This document shows positions 55,884 to 64,000 of a stretch of DNA of 64,000 bases, piece by piece (position 1 is the stretch's first letter; the number at the start of each line of letters is the position of its first letter). The translations under genes and the position numbers were made by a program. The notes under the pieces are model-generated. The model was not told the origin of the DNA. It made no database searches and worked only from the letters and a program-made list of their open reading frames with translations. Source of the stretch: Microplitis mediator (taxonomy: Eukaryota; Arthropoda; Insecta; Hymenoptera; Braconidae); contig NC_079975.1 of the NCBI RefSeq assembly GCF_029852145.1, forward strand, positions 11,121,264 to 11,185,263, read 5' to 3'.

Positions 55884-56143
55884 CAGCTGGGCTTATTTTA
55901 CAAAACACTAGTCTGGAAATTTTTGAGAATCTGTAAAGGACTTCATTATTCGAAAAATTGAGATTAAAGAAAAGATATACAACGCATATCACTTTGTCAA
56001 AAGCTTTTTTCTGTTTTTACATTCTTTTCGTTTTTGAATGTAGTTAAAAAAAAAAGAAAATTATTTATAGGTGTCCTCTATTTCTTTTTTTACTTTTTTA
56101 GATTTGAATTACCAGGGAGGTATTTAGTGGAATAAGCCCAGCT
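55884..56143. repeat. Small foldback, CAGCTGGGCTTATTCCACT-type arms
   Basis: CAGCTGGGCTTATTTTACAA at the left and AGTGGAATAAGCCCAGCTG at the right are imperfect complements. The interior is A/T-rich with a short frame of no recognised content. Confidence 0.6.
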
Positions 56144-56204
56144 GGAAATATTGTTTCTTAGTGAATTTTTGAAAAATTTATGGCTAATTAAAAATAAAAA
56201 ACCC

Positions 56205-57656
56205 CCCGGGAAAAAATGTTCAGGCCTGATCAGACATGAGTCTTCAGGCCTGATCAGACATGAAAAATGACCATGCCTGACCAGGCCTGATCAGGCATGT
56301 TCAGGTCTGTTCATGCCTGTTCATGCCCATTCTGGTAAAACAATTATATATAAAAAATGGTCCTATAAAATTATATATAATTATGCATAACTATATACAA
56401 TTATATATAATTATTTCTATAAAAATGAAAAAAAAATAAAAATATGGGAGTGTCTAGGATTCGAACCGTGGACCTTGCGCTTGAAAGTTCGCCTCGTTAC
56501 CTGTTGACTTAAGAGATTGAGTTGAAAAGTAAGTCTCGTACGAACTTCAAGTACTGAAAGTCTTAAGACTCATGCCTGTTCATGTCTGATCAGGTCTGAT
56601 CCTTTTTTCCCGGGTTATACGTGATAGATTCTTGGTCAAAAAAATTTTATATCTATGAACAGACATGAACAGACATAACCAGGCATGAACAGGCCTGATC
56701 AGGCCTGAGCTTATTCAACGCTTCAGATATGAACAGACATGACCAGGCATGGGCAGGTATGATCAGTCCTGAGCGCATTTAACACTTCAGACATGAATAG
56801 ACATGGTCAGGCCTGAACATGCATGAACAGACATGATTAGGCCTGAACGTATTTAAAGCTTCAGACATGAACAGGCATGAACATGTATGATCAGGCCTGA
56901 GCATATTTAACACTTCAGACATGAACATGCATGAACAGACATGGACAGGCATGGACAGGTATGATCAGGCCTGAACGCATATAACGCTTCAGACATGAAC
57001 AGACATGGTCAGGTATGAACAGACATGAACAGCCATGAACAGGCCTGAGTGTATTTAACGCCTCAGACATGAACAGGTATGATCAGGCCTGATCATGTCT
57101 AATTTCAGGCCTGATCATACATGAACAGGCATGATCAGGTCTAATTTCAGGCCTGATCATACATGGACAGGCATGGTCAGGCCTGATCATTTTTCCCGGG
57201 CAGACATAACCAGGCATTAACAGGCCTGATCAGGCCTGAGCTTATTCAACGCTTCAGACATGAACAGACATGACCAGGTATGGGCAGGTATGATCAGTCC
57301 TGAGCGTAGTTAACGCTTCAGACATGAACAACCATGAACAGCCATGAACAGACATGATCAGGCCTGAACAGGCATGATCAGACCTGACTGTATTTAACGC
57401 TTCAAACATGAACAGACATGACCAGGCATGGACAGGTATGATCAGGCCTGAACGCATATAACGCTTCAGACATGAACAGACATGGTCAGACATGGTCAGA
57501 CATGAACAGACATGAACAGCCATGAACAGGCTTGAGTGTATTTAACGCCTCAGACATGAACAGGCATGGACAAGTATGATCAGGCCTGATCATGTCTAAT
57601 TTCAGGCCTGATCATACATGAACAGGCATGGTCAGGCCTGATCATTTTTTCCCGAG
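56205..57656. mobile_element. Family A element, copy 2: CCCGGG ends, CATGAACAGG array, tRNA-like insert
   Basis: CCCGGGAAAAAATGTTC to TTTTTTCCCGAG with a 2-bp TSD (CC at 56203-56204 and 57657-57658). Two further internal CCCGGG ends (about 56612 and 57194) suggest fused or nested copies. The array is the same as copy 1: CATGAACAGG/CATGATCAGG variants with a GTATTTAACGCTTCAGA spacer about every 100-130 bp. Confidence 0.8.
56447..56518 (-). ncRNA. tRNA-like Pol III unit in family A copy 2
   Basis: Minus-strand A-box-like TAAGTCAACAGGTAACG, then AACTTTCAAGCGCAAGG, B box GGTTCGAATCC, then ATATTTTTATTTTTTTT. Homologous to 33786-33862, with about a dozen differences. Not a functional tRNA fold. 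Confidence 0.6.
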
Positions 57657-57750
57657 CCATTTTTTTGAAAAATTTATTATTTTTATGGGTTGGGTAAAAA
57701 AATTCGAAAATTTTCTGAGAACTGTTTTTAATTGGTTAAAAACGGAAAAA

Positions 57751-57940
57751 AACCGGTCTATCGGTTGACTCTGCGGGTCAGCCCCAAAACTTCCCGCTGT
57801 TTACGAGCTCCTTCAGCTCTAAAATATTGTCGTGAATGCATTTTGAATGAGTTTTGACTTGGGTCAGAGCAATAATATATGAAATATCCGAGATAAATAT
57901 TAAAAACCGGGTTTTTTCAATTTTTAGTAGATTTCATAAA
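57751..57940 (+). repeat. R1 5' part (plus)
   Basis: CCGGTCTATCGGTTGACTC, hairpins, then the GAGTTTTGACTTGGGTCAGA segment also seen at 9040 and (inverted) 11650. Truncated at the 3' side. The 73-residue frame at 57854 is a repeat shadow. Confidence 0.75.
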
Positions 57941-58072
57941 AATCTAACTATTGTATTTGTCCTCATGATGGAATTTTCGAAAAATTTGCTACCTCTAAAC
58001 TCAGCTCGACGAGCTGAGTCAAGAAATACATTTGGTTCAAAAGTTTATATATGTATTTATATATATATATAT

Positions 58073-59851
58073 TAGGGTGTGTCATTTTAAGGCTATATTT
58101 TTAACTTCCCGCTAAGAAAATTGAAAATTTTCAAAAATTCAGGAAGTTATTGGTTTCGGTCCGATTTACGAAAATCGAATTTCCATCAGATGTCGACGTT
58201 TTGAGGTCCTAGGAAGCTATTCTGACTAATTTCACGATGATGTCCGAGTGTATGTATGTGTGTACGTACGTACGTACGTATGTATGTAAATATTTATAAC
58301 TCTTGAACGGATGAACCGATTTTGATCTTTGAGGTGTCATTCGACGCGGCTTGTTAATATCTTGAAGCCGTAAAAATTTGAACTTAATCGGTCGGGTGCG
58401 TTCAGAGATATTTCAAAAATAAAATTTTTTCAAAAATGTTTTACTTGGATAACTTTCAATTTGCTCGATGGATTGATTCCAAAATCTAATCAGCTCTAAA
58501 ACTTTATAAGCCGCGTCGAATGCCACCTCAACCATCAAAATCGGTTCATTCGTTCGAGAGAAACCGTTGACGAAAGAATTGAAAAATCATTTTTATTTTT
58601 AGTTTTTTTGAAATTTCTCAAAAACGGCTGGATAAATCAATTTCAAAATCTAATCAGATCTAGAACTTAATAAAACGCGTCGATTGCCGCCTCAACCATC
58701 AAAATCGGTTAATTCGTTCGCGAGATATCGTGGGAGAAAGAAATGGTAAAAAATGTTTTTTTAGAAAACAATGGCATACCAAAGTATTTTCGAGCTCGTT
58801 GAGCTCGAAAACAGCGGGAAGTTTTGGGGCTGACCCGCAGGGTTAACCGATAGACGGATTTTTTTTTACTGCTATACCAGAAAATCGGGTAGTATATGGA
58901 AAATAAAAAATTATGCCGCTGGGCTAAAGGGTTTAAGCCTAATAGCGGCTTAGCTCATCAAAAAATTCGATTTCCCATTTAAATAACACGGGAAATTTTT
59001 TTTTTTAACTTTGAGTATTTTTAACTTTTGAACAAATCAATAGATCGAATTGACTAATACATATTTTTATAGGAAATTGAACGCTCTACAAAAAAGGTTT
59101 TTTATCATTTTGCGATCAATACATCTGTTCTAAAGTTATTAGCGCTCGAAGTCAAGTTACAGTAAATTTCGAGATCTTTTTACTTTTCCGGTGAAACTAT
59201 CAGACTTATCATAAAATATCATAGGATCTTTTTTGTAGACAATTTTATTCTCTACAAATTATTATCAATAAAATTTTTTCAAATTCCGCATTGTTTTCTA
59301 GTTATTTTCATTCTAATTTCAAGCTCTTAAAAAAGTAGTGTTCTGATCGATTTCAAGCGCTCGACATTGAAATGAAAATAATTAGAAACAATGTGGAATT
59401 TGAAAAAACTTTATTGATAATAATTTGTAGAGAATAAAATTGTCTACAAGAAAGATCCTATGATATTTTATGATAAGTCTGATAGTTTCACCGGAAAAGT
59501 AAAAAGATCTCGAAATTTACTGTAACTTGACTTCGAGCTCTAATAACTTTAGAACAGATGGATTGATCGAAAAATGATAAGAAACCTTTTTTGTAGAGCG
59601 TTCAATTTCCTACAAAAATATGTATTAGTCAATTCGATCTATTGATTTGTTCACGAGTTAAAAATACTCAAAGTTAAAAAAAAAAATTTCCCGTGTTTTT
59701 TAAATGGGAAATCGAATTTTTTGATGAGCTAAGCCGCTATTGGACTTAAACCCTTTAGCCCAGCAGCATAATTTTTTATTTTCCATATACTACCAGATTT
59801 TCTGGTATAGCAGTAAAAAAAAAAAGTATAGCCTTAAAATGACACGCCCAA
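58073..59851. mobile_element. hAT-like foldback with nested R1
   Basis: TAGGGTGTGTCATTTTAAGG at the left and CCTTAAAATGACACGCCCAA at the right. Arms meet near 59345, and flanks are ATATATAT on both sides. The left arm is split by an R1 copy (58101-58867), and the right arm shows the uninterrupted sequence TGGTATAGCAGTAAAAA. Confidence 0.8.
58101..58867 (-). repeat. R1 dispersed repeat, reference-quality copy (minus)
   Basis: Runs from TTAACTTCCCGCTAAG to GTTAACCGATAGACGGATTT, about 767 bp. Insertion in a palindrome arm gives both edges. The stem AACTTCCCG...CGGGAAGTT at the 3' terminus, a CGTACGTACGTA microsatellite slot and subterminal AAAACTTCCCGC at the other end resemble DINE-1/Helentron-type non-autonomous elements. 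Confidence 0.85.
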
Positions 59852-59867
59852 ATATATATATTGTATA

Positions 59868-60215
59868 CACGGAGAGAATTTTATGGTAAAAGTTACCATC
59901 AAGTTATAGCACAATTTTTAAACTGAATTATATGATTGATAATATCATTTAAATGATTAAATATACAATCTGGATGGTAGTATCTACTATCTGTATGGTA
60001 AAGTTTACAATTATTTATGATAACCAGAAATTATAACTGTTATTATCTTAAATAATAACTATTATTATAAAAAATCGTAATTCTTTATAACCTGATGGTA
60101 ATGATTACTCTCAGCCTAAATAATGATGACCATCTAAGCTAATAAAAAGTTAAAATATAAACGTTATAGTCTGACGCTTGTCTATGTGTAATTTGTTTAA
60201 CTGGGGAAGTAATTG

Positions 60216-60259
<44 letters not shown>

Positions 60260-60716
60260 CATACATATACCTACACACGGGTGCGCACACTCGCTCGCAC
60301 ACATGCGCACGCTTACCCGCACACATGCACACACGTACGCACACTTACTCGTACATATACACAAACACCCGCACACACATGCGCACATTTACCCGTACAC
60401 ATGCACACACCCGCGCGAATACATGTACACACACGCGCACACATATACCCACGCATGTACACATGCACACACAAATTCTTAGTCAAGAATTTTTCCAACT
60501 TTGAATGGTACTAGTTACCATCTTCGATTGTAACAATTATAATTTTTAATAATTAAAATTAGCATCTTCGATAGTAACCGTTACCATCATCAATTGTAAC
60601 TGTTATCATTTTCAATGGTAATACTAATTATTTTACCGGTGAAAAATTTTATTACCATTTTAAATAGTTAAAATTACAAATTTTGTATTGTAGATGCAAT
60701 AATTAATTTCTCCGTG
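59868..60716. mobile_element. TA-flanked element, CACGGAGAGAATT ends, GTAACTGTTACC units and CA-rich array
   Basis: CACGGAGAGAATT and AATTTCTCCGTG with TA (or TATA) flanks. Shoulders carry GGTAATGATTACC and GTAACCGTTACCATC-like palindromic units. The middle holds a (CA)n run (60220-60256) decaying into CACACGTACGC-like repeats to 60473. Frames of 61-89 residues on both strands are translations of the CA array. Confidence 0.8.
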
Positions 60717-60721
60717 TATAT

Positions 60722-61061
60722 TAGGGTGGTCCTTAGCAGGTATATTTTCGAATTTCTTTGCTCCCAGGGGCTCTAATGGTTTCAAATAGATAAAAAAAAA
60801 TTCCCTGAAAATTTGAGCTCTTAATATTAACTCTAAACTAGTCCGCTTTCCAACCAAAGTTTTTTATGAAAATAACATGCGAAAAATTTCTTTCGTTCTT
60901 TAGAATTCCGTAACTCGGCGACAGCTAATTCTAAAATAATAAGACATCTATGTTTTCATCGAGAATTTAGCGCTCTACAAAAAAGGTATATTATGATTTT
61001 TTGCAAAGTCTATTCGTTCAAAAGTTATTCGAGCTCAAACTTTAATTTTAATACAATTGTC
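60722..61061. mobile_element. hAT-like TAGGGTGG element, left part only
   Basis: TAGGGTGGTCCTTAGCAGG end and the body phrase TTTGAGCTCTTAATATTAAC shared with other TAGGGT foldbacks. Interrupted at 61062 by the hAT element. The remainder lies outside the window. Confidence 0.6.
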
Positions 61062-64000
61062 TAGGGCTTCACTCAAGATCTAGATTATTTTGGTCTTGTC
61101 TTGATCTCGTCTTGATTTGTCAAGACCAGACCAAGACGATATTATAGATCGCAATTCAAGACCAAGACCAATATCACTAAAAACATCTCGCTAAGTCTTG
61201 ACAAGACATAAAAATACAATAAGTATGAGTATATGAGAATTACTTGTAATAAGACTCCATGACTTACTTGTAATAAGACTTTTTTTTTAGAAAGATTATA
61301 ATTATTGACTTTATTTTGGCTTATTAATTATTTTAAATGACAGTATTCTTGGTATTGATAAAGCTTATTCTTAATACGACTGTATATACATATCTATACC
61401 TATATTAATATACTTGTATAAATTCCAAGTAATAACGAATGTAAGTAGTGTATGGAATATGTTATAGTGTATACTCGATAATCTCTGTCTATTTGAAATA
61501 TTATACAGTTACTTTTTGAAATTGTAAGGAATGAAACATATTACTTGTCATCGCTGCGTTAATAAATGTTTCGATACGTTAATGTTTTATTAATATTATT
61601 AATATTATTGTGCTGTTATCGAAATAAATTCAATAAAAAAAATGAGTGGAATAAAACGGAAGAGGGCAGAATTAAGTAATGAAAATGACATTTTGGATCA
61701 ATCAAGTGTTGATGAGGAGACCAAAAAATCCGTAGTGAGTTCTCGCGTGTCAAAATTCACAGGTTATTTTCGCTATGAATTACATAATGATGAAAAAATA
61801 GCCATTTGTTTAGATTGTGAAAAAAAAAAAAGAATTAAAGTCCTGTTAAAAAGGAAAAATAGTAATACAACCGCGATGAAAAAGCACTTAGAGAAAAACC
61901 ATCCAGGAATTTATACAAAAATGTTTGGTGATACGAAGAAAACACGTGAAAGTGGACAACAAATATTGAATAATTTTTGCCCATGAAAAGTATGATTGAA
62001 TTTAAATTCCATTTTTGGATTATTAACTTTAATGTAAATCTTCCGATATTATTAAAATTTCAATGACTTGTATTTATTTTTTTTCAGGCTAAAATAGAGG
62101 ATATAGATATAAATACTTTATTGATTGAATGGATTGTTATAAAAAAATTGCCATTTAGTTTTTTTGACGATGCTTTTACCCAAAAGCTATTCAGCGTATT
62201 AAATACGAAGATTATTTTACCGTAACGAAATACTGCACGGCGACTTATAGTCGAAGAATTTAAAAAAACTAAGCTTATTGTGGCTCATATTTTACATGAT
62301 AATTCCTCAAACATATCTTTCACAATCGATGGATGGTTACCTTTGAATGGAAAGTCCTATTATGGTACTACAGCACATTTTATTGATGATAATTGGGAAA
62401 TGCATTCCTTAGCATTAGATTTTATTCCATCTTAAAGCAACCATACAGGAAAGGGAATCGCTACGATATTTCTTAGAGTATTACAATCTTCAAGATTGAA
62501 CATAAAATACAGGGTGTAACTGTGAATAATGTATCTGCTAATACTCTCTTTATGGCAGAATTAAAAGAGATGATGGATAAACAAAACATTCATTTTGATA
62601 ATGTTAGTCAACACTTTAGATGTTTCGCATATATTTTACATTTAGGAGTGCAAGATATTTTAAAATATCTAAAAATAGATATATCTACAGAAGATTTTAT
62701 TGAATCTATCCATTCACCGAAATTTGAAACTTCTGGAGATGAATATCAAGAGAATTTAGTGGATGATTTTGCTGATGATGACTACGATAGTGAGAATTAT
62801 ATATCTTCTGTTAAATACACTGATTCCATATTGAAGTAACGAAAAATGATTATAAAATTGCGTCTATCGGAAAAACTTCAAATCACATTACAAGAGCTTT
62901 GTAAGCTTAGTGATATTACTTATTTTAAGCCAATATTAGATGTTCGTACAAGATGGTATAGCACATTCGTTATAATAGATATTGGATTAAAATTGAAAAA
63001 AGCCTTGAATTTATTATGTGTAAGTTGTACAAAAGAACTACCTGCTCTGAAATTGAGTGACTCTGAATGGGAACTTTTGGAACAAGTTTACAAATATTTA
63101 AAACATTTTAAACAAATATCAACTCTACTCGAAGGTAAATAATATGTTAATTTACCCATTATTGTTGTGGCATTTAATATGTTAATCGATAAACTTGAAC
63201 AACACATCGAAATTTTGGACAAAAAAACACGAACAGAAGTCGAAGATATTTTAACTGTCGCACTCTAGACTGGACGAGATAAAATGCTGAAGCATTATTA
63301 TAAATGTAACTGGGTATATTGAACAGTACTGATATTGGATCCTCGTCACAAATCAAAAACGTTTGATTGCACAGCATGGGGAAGAGAAATAAAAGAAACT
63401 TCACTAGAGGAATCCAAAAAAATTTTCAAACAAAAATATTTTGCTATAGGTGACGATGATAATATTATTGAAAATGAGTCTGATTCTGAGTCTGATAAAG
63501 ATGAAATTGATATTGGTTCTATTTTTGAGAAACCAAAAACGATGAATCACTGATATAGTGAGTTGATGGAATATCTAAGTTTACCATTAATGAGTAGAGA
63601 CACCAAAATATTGGATTGGTGGAAAACTTGGGATGAAACTTTTCCTTCGTTAGCTAAAATGGCAAAAGATCTTTTTTCTATAATGGCAACGTCATTCCCG
63701 TGTGAAAGGTTTTTTTCACAAGCCAATTTGACTATAACAAAACGCAAAAACTTCCTAAATAATGAGTCAGCTCAGGCATTGATATGTTTAAATTCATGGC
63801 TTAAATGTAGCTTAAAAAAATAAAATTAAAAGTATTACTTCTTAAAGTGACAATTAAGAACAATAAACTTTTAAACTCTGTGATCAAAATTTTTAAGTTT
63901 AATTACTATTGTAGAATGTTAATGATAATTGTTTACGACAATGTTTTATACTGAATGGAAAGAATTAATTATTTATAATCTAACCCTAAGTAATTTTTAT
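61062..64000 (+). mobile_element. hAT element (decayed autonomous copy), left end to window edge
   Basis: Begins TAGGGCTTCACTCAAGATC. The first 160 bp repeat GTCTTG/CAAGAC many times, like subterminal transposase sites. The transposase relic follows. The right TIR and TSD are outside the window. Confidence 0.75.
61642..63823 (+). pseudogene. hAT-family transposase with BED zinc finger, decayed
   Basis: The N-terminal frame (61642-61986) has a BED finger: YFRYEL, CLDC, then HLEKNH. An intron-like stretch with TTTTTTTTCAG precedes 62088. The RNase-H-fold part follows with FTIDGW (first catalytic Asp) and WEMHSLALDFIPS, then VNNVSANT, where the second catalytic Asp is Asn. RCFAYILHLGVQDIL and a C-terminal dimerisation block, SFPCERFFSQANLTITKRKN (63563-63823), complete the order. 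Stops at 62223, 62433, near 62518, 62837, 63140 and 63551, and frame changes, break it into five pieces. Length and order fit ZBED-type hAT transposases. Inactive. Confidence 0.88.

Noticed and set aside
60197..60514. Histidine/threonine- or cysteine/valine-rich proteins of 61-89 aa on both strands
   Set aside because: All are translations of a degenerate CA/TG microsatellite.

Overview
The window looks like AT-rich, CpG-bearing nuclear DNA from an insect. The spliced gene has insect-type exons, and the surroundings are packed with jockey-type, hAT, Tc1/mariner-like, TTAA-type and foldback repeats. A parasitoid hymenopteran is my guess, but the sequence does not prove it. Nothing bacterial is visible: there are no operons or ribosome binding sites. 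Several entries rest on target-site duplications (TSDs), inverted termini (TIRs) and splice junctions that I read directly in the sequence.

One host gene is firmly supported: the C-terminal half of a choline transporter-like protein (SLC44A/CTL family) on the minus strand. Seven exons run from 40458 down to the stop codon at 19215. All six junctions join in phase, and the intron between the last two exons is about 19.5 kb. That intron (19587-39066) holds a solo LTR, long-hairpin Tc1-like and hAT-like elements, TTAA elements, palindromic-satellite elements and a 4.6-kb TIR element that itself carries three nested insertions. The 5' exons were not found and probably lie beyond 40.5 kb or outside the window.

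Layout. 0-3.5 kb: an inverted duplication of a jockey fragment. 4.2-18.9 kb, downstream of the gene: two 4.5-kb copies of one non-autonomous element, each inserted into another repeat, among many copies of a DINE-1/Helentron-like dispersed repeat (called R1 here). 19.2-40.5 kb: the SLC44A gene. 41.1-51.8 kb: a 10.7-kb TIR element with a 6-bp TSD, stuffed with satellite-filled elements and a 560-bp-TIR element encoding an intact 243-aa zinc-binding protein. 52-60.7 kb: R1 copies, a CAGCTG cluster, foldbacks and more satellite elements. 61.1 kb to the end: a decayed BED-finger hAT transposase.

The most unusual theme is a set of TIR elements whose interiors are tandem arrays of roughly 10-20-bp self-complementary units. 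Several of them also carry a tRNA-like or 5S-rRNA-like sequence (Pol III internal promoter) usually followed by a T run. I know of no named family with this architecture, though I could not search databases.
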